Source of the DNA: CAVQSS01 sp963746605
Lineage (GTDB): Bacteria; Desulfobacterota; RBG-13-43-22
DNA length: 64,000 nt
NCBI GenBank assembly: GCA_963746605.1
Contig: CAVVCH010000034.1
Coordinates: 1 to 64,000 of the forward strand
Direction: 5' to 3'
The notes beneath the pieces are model-generated. The model searched no databases and was not told the DNA's origin. It saw only the letters and a list, made by a program, of their open reading frames with translations. This document shows, piece after piece, positions 38,083 through 46,842 of this stretch. The translations under genes and the position numbers were made by a program. Each line of letters begins with the position of its first letter. Within the stretch, counting starts at the first letter, position 1.

Positions 38083-38553
38083 TCACCAATCCTCCGACCC
38101 CGCGACCGAACGGCGCCGGTTTTTCAGCCCGGAACGGGTGCGTTTGCTTTCGAGGCGTTTTTTCTTGGAGGCCAGGGTAGGTCGAGTGGGCCGCCGGACC
38201 CTGGGTACAACCGAAGCCTGGGCAACCAGTTGCTCCAACCGTTCAATGGCCGCCTGCCGGTTGGCCTCCTGGGTGCGGAAGCGCCGGGACTCGATCAGGA
38301 GTTCCCCTCCCTCGGTCAACTTGTGACCGGCCAACCGGATGAGGCGCGCTCGTTGGGGTTCGGTCAGGGAGGGGGACCGCAGGACATCAAACCGCAGTCG
38401 GACGGCGGTGGCCACTTTGTTGACATTCTGGCCGCCCGGGCCCGAGGCCCGGAAGAATTCGAAGCTCATTTCCGGGGCGGGAATTCGCAGCCGATTTCCA
38501 ATTCCCGAATAAGGTTTCATCCCCTCTTCCGCGGAAAACAATTTCGGAATCAA
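38083..38553 (-). CDS. arfB: Alternative ribosome-rescue factor, peptidyl-tRNA hydrolase
   Basis: 156 residues. Contains the release-factor catalytic loop RASGPGGQNVNKVATAVRLR with GGQ, and a long basic C-terminal tail (TRPTLASKKKRLESKRTRSG then LKNRRRS) that enters the empty mRNA channel of stalled ribosomes. The usual start would be near MKPYSGIGNRLRIPAPEMSF (about 38,520); the further upstream ATG at 38553 gives an 11-residue extension. Single gene, leftward. Confidence 0.9.
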   Translation of the reverse strand: MIPKLFSAEEGMKPYSGIGNRLRIPAPEMSFEFFRASGPGGQNVNKVATAVRLRFDVLRSPSLTEPQRARLIRLAGHKLTEGGELLIESRRFRTQEANRQAAIERLEQLVAQASVVPRVRRPTRPTLASKKKRLESKRTRSGLKNRRRSVAGSEDW

Positions 38554-38618
38554 TAACTATTGGCTAAGGTAGAGGAACCACCTGAAAAATTCAAGCGCAA
38601 TCTGACCCCAAAAACGAA

Positions 38619-38657
38619 AGGCGGCAGAGAAGCCCTCTGGGGACTACTCTGCCGCCT
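38619..38657. terminator. Hairpin between arfB and the haem-repeat gene
   Basis: AGGCGGCAGAG (38619-38629) pairs perfectly with CTCTGCCGCCT (38647-38657) around a 17-base loop. A second short palindrome, CCCCGCCTTAGGCGGGG, lies near 38,701-38,717. Both fit termination of the long leftward transcript that ends at 38,749, although no T run is obvious. Confidence 0.5.
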
Positions 38658-38748
38658 CGCTCATTTTCTCTCCCCGGGAAGGGGGAAGGATTCTTAATGA
38701 CCCCGCCTTAGGCGGGGGAATGTTGAGTTCCCTGTGGTTTACGTTTAG

Positions 38749-40301
38749 TCATCCATCTTCCCCGCCGCCTCCTGAGATATTCACCGTTGAATACCGGTAG
38801 GTCGAAACATTCCCGGCCGCATCTTTGGCCCAGGGGTAAAGCCTTTTTCTCCCCGTGGAACTAAAGGTATAGCTGGTGGGGGGTGTGGCCCTCCACCTGG
38901 AGTCAGACGAAGCGGGTCTGGTCGAGGTGGTGGTTACCAGATAGCCGGTCACGGCGATGTTGTCCGTGGCGATGAATCGCTGAATCGGCACGGTTAAGGA
39001 ACTGGAGGTACTGGGAATCCTGAAGGACGTGATCGCCGGCCGTGTCGTATCGGCGGAACTCGTTATGACCACGTTGTCCCAGATACTTTCCGAGATGTTC
39101 CCGGCCGCGTCCTTGGCCCAGCCGTAGAGTGTTTTTGCGCCCCCGGAAGTAAAGGTGTAGCTCGTGGGGGGAGTTGGCACTCCAGCCCTGGGCGTTGGCG
39201 GCAGGCTCTGTGGGGGTGGTAGTGATCAGGTAAGCGGTCGGCATCGATGTTATCGATGGCCCGGAAGGCCACGATCGGAACGGTGAGTGAAGTACTGGTC
39301 AGGGGAAGGGTAAATTCCATTACTTCGGGAGATTCGACGTCGATCTCGCTGCCGGTGGCGATGGTCACGGTCCCACTCCGACTGGTTGGAAACGTTGTTG
39401 GCCGCATCCTTGGCCCAGGCGTAAAGGGTCATGACGCCGGAAGTGGTGCCGGCCGGGAAGGAAAAACTGGTCGGGGCGGTGGTTGTCCAGCCCGTGGCCG
39501 TGGCGGCCGGGGCCGTTGAAGTGGTGGTCACCATGTAGCCGTTTACCCCAGTGCCTCCGGTATTGTCCGAGGCCGTAATGCTAATCGGAGAGACAGTCAG
39601 GGAACTGGCCGTGCCGGGGATGGTGAAGGCATTGACCGTTGGCCGGGTGGTGTCGGTGGTGGTAATGGTAATCGTGACAGTGGCGTTCCGGCTCAAGGAA
39701 ACGTTGTTGGCCCCATCCTTGGCCCAGGCGTACAGGGTCTTGAGGCCGGAAGTGGTGCCGGCCGGGAAGGAAAAACTGGTCGGGGCTGCGGTTGACCAGC
39801 CCGTTGCCGTGGCAGAAGGGGCCGTTGAAGAGGTGGTCACCATGTAGCCGTTTACTCCGGTGCCCGCCGGTATTGTCGGAGGCAAGTTAAGTAATCGGAG
39901 AGACGGTCAGGGAACTGGCCGTGCCGGGGATGGTGAAGGCTGTTGACCGACCGGCCGGGTGGTATCACCGGCTCGGTTGGAAGGCTGGTGGCATCTCCAG
40001 GGTTGGTATTGGCTTGAATCTCGGCGCCATTGGTAATGCCGTCACCATCGGAATCCCGAGCCGCGAGCGCTGCAGTGATTGTATAAGAATGATTTCCGAT
40101 GGATGCACTGGCCCAATCAGCTCCGAATTGATTGCGGGCCGAGGAGCTAGCTGTTGATGTGGTATGGCAGACACCGCAGTTATAGGTAGTTCCATTGGCG
40201 GTGTTAAAGGGGGTCATAAAGCTACTTGATCCAAAGGCGCTACCGAACCCCCCCAGCGCTAAACCCATTATCATTATAATCATAGTTATCTTGAACTTCA
40301 T
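38749..40301 (-). CDS. Secreted c-haem-motif protein with Ca-binding segment and tandem beta repeats (frameshifted)
   Basis: Start ATG at 40301 (AAGGAG seven bases upstream). Signal peptide MIIMIMGLALGGFGSAFGSS; then TTYNCGVCHTTSTASSS with one CxxCH haem-c motif; then SDGDGITNGAEIQANTNPGD, a thrombospondin-3/EF-like calcium segment; then at least four repeats of about 100 residues of the type FTIPGTASSLTVSPISITAS, GVNGYMVTTTSTAPAATATG, TSFSFPAGTTSGVMTLYAWA, KDAANNVS. Frames change near 39,940, 39,880, 39,395 and 39,240, all within or at the edge of DNA-level repeats. Last gene of the hydrogenase operon, 30 bases after the maturation protease gene, hence perhaps an extracellular electron-transfer or attachment partner. 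Confidence 0.65.
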
Positions 40302-40331
40302 TTTTTTCTCCTTACTTGGGTTCATTTGATT

Positions 40332-40941
40332 TTACAGGCGGCTGACGCTGGTCTGGTCCGCCGAAATCGGTTTTTTTCCGATGAATCCCTCGGATGCATC
40401 GATGGCACCCCGATTTTCATAATTCCTTATCCATTTCCGGACAATCTCCTGCCCGGTCTCCCAGACCAGGGGGAGGGACGCTTCCACCGCTTCCGACAGC
40501 TCCAGGCCGTAGTCGATGATCTCCGGCTCGATGCCGATGATCGATACGGCCGGCATTGGATCTTTTTGAATCATCTCCAGGGCCTGGATCACGGAAAACT
40601 CATGGAGCGAGACCGGCGCGGTTCCCATATCCATGTCCTTCAGGCTGTCGACCCGGTACACGGTCCCGGGCGGCCCTACCGGCCTGCATGGCATCGATGA
40701 GCAGGATCCTCTCCGCCCAGTCGAAAAGGTGCAGGGCGTCAAATACCGCGCACCCTACCTCGACGGCCCGATATTCTCCGCTTTCAGCCGGTGGAAACCG
40801 CTTCACGGCGTGGACCCCGACACCGTCGTCCTTAAGCAGGATATTGCCCATGCCGGCAATCAGGATCCTCGGTCTCCTTTCGGCGTTTATCCCTGGTTCT
40901 TCCAGCAGCGTATTCATTTTGGTTTCCTGATGACCTTCCAT
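40332..40941 (-). CDS. [NiFe] hydrogenase maturation endopeptidase (frameshift near 40,680)
   Basis: ILIAGMGNILLKDDGVGVHA is the HyaD/HycI-family N-terminus (first Ni-ligating acidic residue in KDDGVG); ERILLIDAMQAG carries the second. An extra base near 40,680 breaks the frame; the other frame continues GPPGTVYRVDSLKDMDMGTA and SLHEFSVIQALEMIQ, with the third ligand His. It cuts the C-terminal peptide from the large subunit after nickel insertion. The ATG lies 13 bases past the large subunit stop. The true start may be MNTLLEEPG, eight residues later. Confidence 0.82.
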
Positions 40942-40953
40942 CCCGGCCTAACG

Positions 40954-42388
40954 CTACCCGGAGATGACATGGACCGTCGCCTTTTCATTGGGTCGGGAGA
41001 CATGGACCGCGCAGGAAAGGCAAGGGTCGAAGGAATGAATGACCCTCAGGACCTCGACGGGTTCTTTCAGGTCTTTGACCGGCGTGTCCATCAGGGCCTT
41101 TTCGATGGGGCCCATCTGGCTGGCATCGTCCCGGGGAGAGGCGTTCCAGCAGGTGGGGGTAATGATCTGATAGCTCGAGACCTTGCCCGAAGCGGTTTGG
41201 AGCCAATGCCCCAGGGCGCCGCGGGGGGCCTCGGTGAGTCCTATGCCAGAGGCCGTGGTGGACGGAATCGTAGGTTTGGTATAGACCGCTCCGGTCGTGG
41301 TGGAGCTGGTTCACCCAGGTTTGCAGGGCCTGAGCTATTTTCAAGGTTTCCTGAGCCCTGGCCTGATGCCGGTCCATGACGGAAATCCCTTGCCGATAAT
41401 CCCCGTTGACCCACATGCGGGCCAAGGGACCTGCCTCGTAAGGCGCGCCGTCGTAGCGCGGCGCCTTGAGCCAGGAATAGGCCTTGGCCTTGGGACAATG
41501 CGGCAGGGTTTGCCCGGCGACGGGATTCAGATTGGTGGTGGAATCCTCGTACCAGGAGTAGCGGACCGACTCGGTGATCCGGGTCAGATCGACCGAATTC
41601 ACGGTGGTGCTGCCGTTCACCGATCGGCCCCGGGAAAGTAGCCTGCTGCTGCCGGAGGAATTGAGATCGAAGACCCCGAAGGCCAGCAGATTGCCGTATC
41701 CCCTTCCGATGGTGTTATAATCCGAATAGACCGATCTCAGGGCGGCCACGTCCGGCAGATAGACGTTTTGGATAAAGGGGAGCAACTCATTGAGGTAGGC
41801 TTTGTACTTGGAGATCCGGTCGGCCCGGGGCGTTGTCGTAAAACCCCCGGCGATATAGGCGGCCGGGTCCGGCATGCGCCCCCCGAAAAGGGCGCCCATC
41901 TCATGGGCCTTGCGGGTCATGTCGATGGCGGTCACATAATGGTTCACCAGATCGGTGGCCGCCGCGCCGGTGATGCGCTTATCCGCTTTCCAGGAAGGCT
42001 GCCAGGGCGCCATGGCCGGCCCGTCGATGTAATCCAGGGCGGTCAGGTGATAAAAATGAAGGATGTGGGACTGTACGAAATTGGCGCCCAGGACCAGGTT
42101 GCGCATGATCCGGGCATTCGTGGGCGCCGTCACCTGGAAGGCCGCGTCCTGTGCCATTACCGAGGCCATTCCGTGGGGCACGGGGCAGACGCCGCAAATC
42201 CGCTGGGTAAGATGCTGGGCATCCCTCGGGTCGCGGCCAACCAGCAACTGCTCAAAGCCGCGGAACAGGGTCCCCGAGGCCCGGGCATCGACGACCTGCT
42301 GTTGTCCATTCACTTCATTCACGGTGACCGCGATCTTGAGATGTCCTTCCAGACGGGTTACGGGATCTATAAATATCTTGGTCGACAT
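40954..42388 (-). CDS. [NiFe] hydrogenase large subunit (frameshift near 41,297)
   Basis: Starts MSTKIFIDPVTRLEGHLKIA. L1 motif RICGVCPVPHGMASVMA supplies two Ni-Fe cysteines. At about 41,297 one extra base breaks the frame; the other frame continues TASGIGLTEAPRGALGHWLQ and ends with the L2 motif HSFDPCLSCAVHVSRPNEKA and the short tail TVHVISG, stop at 40954. The tail after the His is the peptide removed by the protease encoded next. Joined length about 478 residues is somewhat short for group 1 enzymes (often 550), with a compact middle. Partner of the Tat-exported small subunit 20 bases upstream, so periplasmic H2 oxidation. Confidence 0.9.
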
Positions 42389-42408
42389 TGAGTTACCTCC
42401 TTAATAGA

Positions 42409-43302
42409 TTACACACCGGGGGCGTAAAAGGGATTCGTACCCGGAAACCCGGGCTCGGTACAGCCGATGCAGGGTGCATTGGCATCGACACACCAGTTGA
42501 CCTGGTTGTTCCATTTCTGTTGAGGACAATTGGCCATGGTCATCGGACCCCGGCAGCCCAAATCCATCAGACAACTGTTGTCCACCCCGATGGTCGTGGC
42601 CTTGGTGGCTCCGTTTCGAGGACAGAGATCGTGCACGGTGGAGCTGAAAAATTGGGTGGGCCGGCCGTAGGTGTCCAGGGCGATCGGATTACCCGTCAGC
42701 AGTTGAACCACCGCCCAGACGATCCAGTCGGGATGGGTGGGGCAGCCGGGGATGTTGATGGTGTCTTTACCGGTCAGCGCTTTGACTCCCATGACACCGG
42801 TCGGGTTCGGCGGTGCCGCCGGAATGCCTCCCCAGGCGGCGCAGGTCCCGATGCACAGGATTCCGGCCGCCTTGTCGGCCAGGGTCCGCACGGCCGTCTC
42901 GAAGGTGACTTCCTGTTCATTGTAGGTCCAGGCATAGCAGGCCCTTCCGCCGAAGGCCGTCGGAATACCGCCCTCCACGGCCAGAAGATACCCGCCTTTC
43001 TGGTAGGCCGCCTCGGCTTGGGCCACCGCATCCTGACCCGCCAGGGACATGAGGTTCGGGTGATAAACCAGGTTGATGGCGTCCACCAGCACGCTGGCAG
43101 CCGTCTGGGGGCCGGTGGTGGCAATGCGGTTGAGGAAGGATTCGGAACATCCGGTACAACCGCTGCCTTGCAGCCAGATGACCGAAGGTCCGGTCGGATT
43201 GGCCAGGGCCTTTTCCAGCAGGCCCAGTTCGCTGGTGGACAATCCCACGGCCGCCGCCGATAAACCGCAAAATTTCAAAAAATCGCGTCTTGATACGTTC
43301 AT
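42409..43302 (-). CDS. [NiFe] hydrogenase small subunit, Tat-exported
   Basis: 297 residues. Twin-arginine signal MNVSRRDFLKFCGLSAAAVG. Iron-sulphur ligands appear in order: GSGCTGCSESFLN (proximal), ILCIGTCAAWGGIPAAPPNP, GCPTHPDWIVW, then CLMDLGCRGPMTMANCPQQK and CVDANAPCIGCTEPGFPG for medial and distal clusters. The protein stops soon after; there is no C-terminal membrane anchor, so the dimer is soluble in the periplasm or docks on a separate cytochrome. First gene of the leftward operon small-large-protease-haem protein. I place it in group 1 (uptake); subgroup not decided. Confidence 0.92.
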   Translation of the reverse strand: MNVSRRDFLKFCGLSAAAVGLSTSELGLLEKALANPTGPSVIWLQGSGCTGCSESFLNRIATTGPQTAASVLVDAINLVYHPNLMSLAGQDAVAQAEAAYQKGGYLLAVEGGIPTAFGGRACYAWTYNEQEVTFETAVRTLADKAAGILCIGTCAAWGGIPAAPPNPTGVMGVKALTGKDTINIPGCPTHPDWIVWAVVQLLTGNPIALDTYGRPTQFFSSTVHDLCPRNGATKATTIGVDNSCLMDLGCRGPMTMANCPQQKWNNQVNWCVDANAPCIGCTEPGFPGTNPFYAPGV

Positions 43303-43483
43303 AAGAAAACCTCCTGAAGGGGTGAGTTAATTAATTGATTGACACCGGATAGGTTAAAGCCTGGAGAGAGTCAGCTCTTGATTAGCGGAGACAGCAAGAA
43401 GGGATGCTTGCCCAAGGAAAATCCGGGTTGCTACTGAAAGCCCAAGTATTAAATGGGCTCTTAATCGCTTATATTTAGTAACC
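43303..43483 (-). promoter_or_regulatory. Hydrogenase operon leader
   Basis: Leader between the AT-rich island and the small subunit ATG. CTTCAGGAGGTTTTC (minus strand) stands just before the ATG at 43302 and gives AGGAGG with a spacing of about seven bases. I could not pick one promoter with confidence since the upstream DNA offers many AT-rich -10 candidates. Confidence 0.5.
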
Positions 43484-43760
43484 ACCTCCTTAAAACTAAA
43501 TTTAGTATTTTTTGTAATAAATAATTTATTAATTGTTATTAATAGCAATAAATATACCATAACAATTGTTAATATAACTAATTGAAATTTTTAATATAAA
43601 ATAAATAAATAAATATTTCATATGTTAAAAAATAGTTAATGTTAACTTCTATTAACGTTTATATTATATTTTTTATTGATACTTATTAGCAATAAATAAG
43701 CCAGAAACTCCGAAATATATTGTTCCTACATAACTCAACGAAACTAAATAATAAAAAATG
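43484..43760. other. Strongly AT-rich island upstream of hydrogenase operon
   Basis: About 280 bases consisting almost wholly of A and T, with near-repeats such as AATAAATAAATAAATA, ATTAATTGTTATTAATAGCA and AGTTAATGTTAACTTC, in a genome block of mixed composition. A minus-strand 74-codon frame covers 43673-43897 but has no recognised motif. Curved, easily melted DNA with many potential promoter or H-NS-like/nucleoid-protein sites is the plain reading; an origin-like or laterally acquired spacer is possible. Confidence 0.5.
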
Positions 43761-43851
43761 ATCTTTGGGTTTTTTGGGCATGAATGGAATCCGCGGTAGT
43801 GTATGGATTTCCCTATAATCCATGGAATGATAGTACGAAAATAACCGCTAT

Positions 43852-44005
43852 CTGTCCTTCTGAGGGAGTGAAACGACTGAAGAATCTCCTTTGGCAAGCC
43901 TTGGGCTCGAAAGACAAGATCCTTCGCAGAGTTTACCCGGAGCCGAAAACCGAGATCCTTCGCTTTGCTCAGGATGACAGTCAGGCGAAGGGCTCAGGAT
44001 GACAA
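43852..44005 (+). repeat. Dispersed 'CTCAGGATGACA' repeat, copy 1
   Basis: Contains AAGATCCTTCGCAGAG, GAGATCCTTCGCTTTGCTC and CAGGATGACAGTC with a second CTCAGGATGACAAGG. It matches 45701-45836 in reverse complement. Both copies flank the acyl-CoA dehydrogenase gene in opposite orientation. Non-coding. Confidence 0.65.
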
Positions 44006-44230
44006 GGTGGGATATCCGACGGTTGAATTTTCGATGCTCGACCCGAGCATGGCTGTTTAATAAGGGAATACGGGGCCAAGACGTAGTCACGTTATTAATG
44101 ACTTTATAAAGGACTGTTGCGCAGTTGGAGATAAAAAGAAGGACTACTTACGCGGGACCCGATGGTCTTTCATGGGGAAGGGAAGGAGGAAAGAATGGTA
44201 ACCGACGGGACTTTTGTCCGTCAGTTTTTC

Positions 44231-44331
44231 GTAGGGGAGGGGTTAATCCCCTCCCGAGCTTGGGAATCAAGGATTCAGCGTTTGTGTTGTCGGTCTTTCA
44301 GGGTGCGGGAGGGGATTAACCCCTCCCCTAC
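44231..44331. repeat. Perfect 26-bp inverted repeat
   Basis: GTAGGGGAGGGGTTAATCCC plus CTCCCG at 44231-44256 is matched exactly in reverse complement at 44306-44331, with 49 bases between. Each arm is itself partly palindromic around TTAA. It lies between the hydrogenase operon and the acyl-CoA dehydrogenase gene end; a stable terminator or REP-like element is likely. A related motif, GAGGGGAGGGGTTAAGCCC, occurs at 60,712-60,730. Confidence 0.7.
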
Positions 44332-44488
44332 ACTCGGACTAAGGTTTTTATTCAACAACCGGACCCATAATCAGCAACGGCCTCATTTTCGTATTAACCT
44401 GCATTCCTGGGGAGGGCATCCCGAAGCATGAAAATAGTCCGTTGATCGGGATTTTTGGTCCATATCCAGTATCTATATAGGAGAACCG

Positions 44489-45634
44489 CTACATGCCCAA
44501 AATAGATCGGGCCACGATCGATTTTTCGATCTCCTTGGTGCCTTCGTAGATCTCCAGGATCTTGCAGTCCCGGTAGAGGCGCTGCACTTTGTATTCATCG
44601 ATAAAACCATAGCCCCCGTGCATTTGCAGGGCTTCGTCGGCGGCGCGCACGGCCATCTCCCCGGAAAACCACTTGGCCATGGCGATCAGGGCGTGATCCA
44701 CCACCCCGTTATCCATCAACCAGGCGGCCTCGTAATACAGGTTGCGAGCAGCCCGGATCCTGGTGGCCATTTCGGCCAGCTTGAATTGGGTGGCCTGAAA
44801 TGAGGCCAGGGGAGCCCCGAACTGGTGGCGCTTCTTGGTGTGCTGGATACTCTCCTCCAGGGCCCCCCGGGCCAACCCCACGCCCTGGGCGCAGATATGC
44901 AGGCGGGTCCGGTTAAAGAAGGCCATTAATTGGTGAAACCCCTCGCCCTCCTCGCCGATCAAATTGGAAAGGGGCGCCTTGACGTCGCAAAAAACCAATT
45001 CCGCTGTATCCGAGGCCCGGATGCCCAGCTTTCCGTGGATTTTATTGGCCTGGAAACCAGGCTGATCAGTGGGCACGATGATAAAGCTGTGCCGGGTATG
45101 CCGGGAGGGATGATCCGGATTGGTCAGGGCATAGACGATAGCATATTTGGCCAGATCTCCGTTGGTGATGAACATCTTGGAGCCGTTGATCACCCACTGG
45201 TCCCCCTGCTGCACCGCGGTGGTGGAAGCCCCGGTTACATCCGATCCGGCATCCGGTTCGGTGATGGCCGTGGCCAGTATGGCCTCCCCGGAAACCAGTT
45301 CCGGAAGGATCCATTGCTTCTGGTCCTCGTGGGCAAACAAGAGGAGCAGTTCGGCCCCGAAGGTGGCGGCAAGAATGGCCTGACCGATCCCCGGGTCTAC
45401 GGCCCAGAATTCCTCGGTGATCAGGCAGTGCTCCAGGAAACCGTAGCCGGCTCCGTCATATTTCTCGTCGATGAAGACGCCCACGAAACCAAGTTCACAG
45501 GCCTTTTTCCATAGGGCCAAATCAAAAGTCTCGGTGCGGTCAAACTCCTGGGCCCTCCCCGGAAACTCCTTGCGGGCAAACTCCCGGGCGGCCTTGATGA
45601 TATCCTGTTGTTCTTTGCTCAAACTGAAATCCAT
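44489..45634 (-). CDS. Acyl-CoA dehydrogenase
   Basis: 381 residues, normal length. FAD-enzyme introducing the alpha,beta double bond into acyl-CoA. Motifs: ATAITEPDAGSDVTGASTTA, WVINGSKMFITNGDLAKYAI, FDRTETFDLALW near the N-terminus, ALQMHGGYGFIDEYKVQRLY and RDCKILEIYEGTKEIEKSIV; the Glu of YEGT is the expected catalytic base. Last gene of the operon membrane Fe-S protein-etfB-etfA-acd, separated from etfA by about 240 bases containing a dispersed repeat. Electrons pass to the ETF encoded upstream. Chain-length or cyclic acyl preference not determinable. Confidence 0.93.
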   Translation of the reverse strand: MDFSLSKEQQDIIKAAREFARKEFPGRAQEFDRTETFDLALWKKACELGFVGVFIDEKYDGAGYGFLEHCLITEEFWAVDPGIGQAILAATFGAELLLLFAHEDQKQWILPELVSGEAILATAITEPDAGSDVTGASTTAVQQGDQWVINGSKMFITNGDLAKYAIVYALTNPDHPSRHTRHSFIIVPTDQPGFQANKIHGKLGIRASDTAELVFCDVKAPLSNLIGEEGEGFHQLMAFFNRTRLHICAQGVGLARGALEESIQHTKKRHQFGAPLASFQATQFKLAEMATRIRAARNLYYEAAWLMDNGVVDHALIAMAKWFSGEMAVRAADEALQMHGGYGFIDEYKVQRLYRDCKILEIYEGTKEIEKSIVARSILGM

Positions 45635-45700
45635 AGGTTTCCCTCTGCGTCCTTTGCGTCTTGGCGGTGAGTATTGACTGTTCGCAAAAAGTCCCGAACT

Positions 45701-45836
45701 GTCATCCTGAACCCTGCACTTCCTGTCATCCTGAGCAACGCGAAGGATCTCGTCTCCTGGCTCAGGATAAACTGCGTGAAGGATCTCTGAAACTAGCTGA
45801 CAAAGCTAGATTCTTCGCATTCTCTAGAATGACAAG
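45701..45836 (-). repeat. Dispersed 'CTCAGGATGACA' repeat, copy 2
   Basis: Minus-strand copy with GAGATCCTTCGCGTTGCTC followed by AGGATGACAGGAAG, and GCGAAGAATCTAGCTTTGTC. Lies between etfA and the acyl-CoA dehydrogenase gene within an apparent operon, in inverted orientation to 43852-44005. Confidence 0.65.
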
Positions 45837-45870
45837 CCTCTCTGACAGACTTTTTGCGATGCCACCAGTA

Positions 45871-46842
45871 TTAATTCCTGTTTATTTGTTCCATCAGGGC
45901 CGGGATGATTTTGAAAAGATCCTGGGCCACGCCGTACTGGGCCACCCGAAAAATCGGGGCCCTGGGGTCCTTGTTGACGGCGATAATGGTCCCGGCGCCT
46001 CCGATCCCGGCTACGTGCTGAAAGGCTCCGCTGATGCCCAGGGCCAGGTAGACCTTAGGCTTGACCGATTTGCCCGAGGTGCCCACCTGGTGGTATTTGG
46101 GTAGCCACTTCTTGTCCACGATCGGCCGGGAACAGGACAGCACGGCCCCCAGTGACCGGGCCAATTCCCGGACCAGGGCCAGGTTTTCTTCTTCGCCCAC
46201 TCCCCGTCCCACGGAAACCAGAAACTCGGCCTGCGCAATATCCACCTCTCCGACTTCCGATTCGACCAATTCGAGGATCTGCTTTTTACTTTCCGGCAGT
46301 CCCGGAGGGAATTCCTTCTTTATCACTTCGGTGGGACTGTCCGCTGACGAATCGGTAGAAAAGACGCCCGGCCGAATGGTGGCCAGATAACCGGAGGATT
46401 CCTTAAACGATACGCGGGCGAAGACCTTCCCCCCGTACATCTGTCGCAGGGCCGTTGGCTTGCCGCCTTCGATCCCGAGTTCCACGCAATCCGTGACCAA
46501 GGGGAATCCGGTTTTTACGGCCAGGCAGGGGGCCAGGTCCAGGCCCCAGGAGGTCTGGCCGATGAGGGTCAGGAACGGTTGAACCTCTTGAATCAGTTGC
46601 TGGAGGATTAATTTGTATACCTCGGACTCAAAATTTTTTACCCGCTCATCATCGATCACCAGGATCCTGTCGGCCCGCCCCTTTAAGGTCTCCATCAGCG
46701 ATCCGGTCTCCCAACCCAATAGGACGGCCGTCAGATCGCCGCCCAGGTCATGCTTCAATGCGCCGGCCTTGGCCAGCATCTCCAGGGTGATGTCCCGGAC
46801 CTTCCCCTGGCGGTGTTCCACCACGACCAAGATTCCTCCCAT
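45871..46842 (-). CDS. etfA: Electron transfer flavoprotein, alpha subunit
   Basis: 323 residues. C-terminal FAD-binding part: VSVGRGVGEEENLALVRELA, GAVLSCSRPIVDKKWLPKYH, QVGTSGKSVKPKVYLALGIS, GAFQHVAGIGGAGTIIAVNK and DPRAPIFRVAQYGVAQDLFK, all standard ETF-alpha signatures. Together with EtfB it takes electrons from acyl-CoA dehydrogenase and gives them to the membrane Fe-S oxidoreductase encoded at the head of the operon. ATG overlaps the etfB stop by one base (TGATG). Confidence 0.95.
   Translation of the reverse strand: MGGILVVVEHRQGKVRDITLEMLAKAGALKHDLGGDLTAVLLGWETGSLMETLKGRADRILVIDDERVKNFESEVYKLILQQLIQEVQPFLTLIGQTSWGLDLAPCLAVKTGFPLVTDCVELGIEGGKPTALRQMYGGKVFARVSFKESSGYLATIRPGVFSTDSSADSPTEVIKKEFPPGLPESKKQILELVESEVGEVDIAQAEFLVSVGRGVGEEENLALVRELARSLGAVLSCSRPIVDKKWLPKYHQVGTSGKSVKPKVYLALGISGAFQHVAGIGGAGTIIAVNKDPRAPIFRVAQYGVAQDLFKIIPALMEQINRN

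Noticed and set aside
43673..43897. 74-codon minus-strand frame with a hydrophobic segment in the AT-rich island
   Set aside because: Hydrophobic residues follow from AT-rich codons; the start part lies inside a dispersed repeat, so coding is unlikely.
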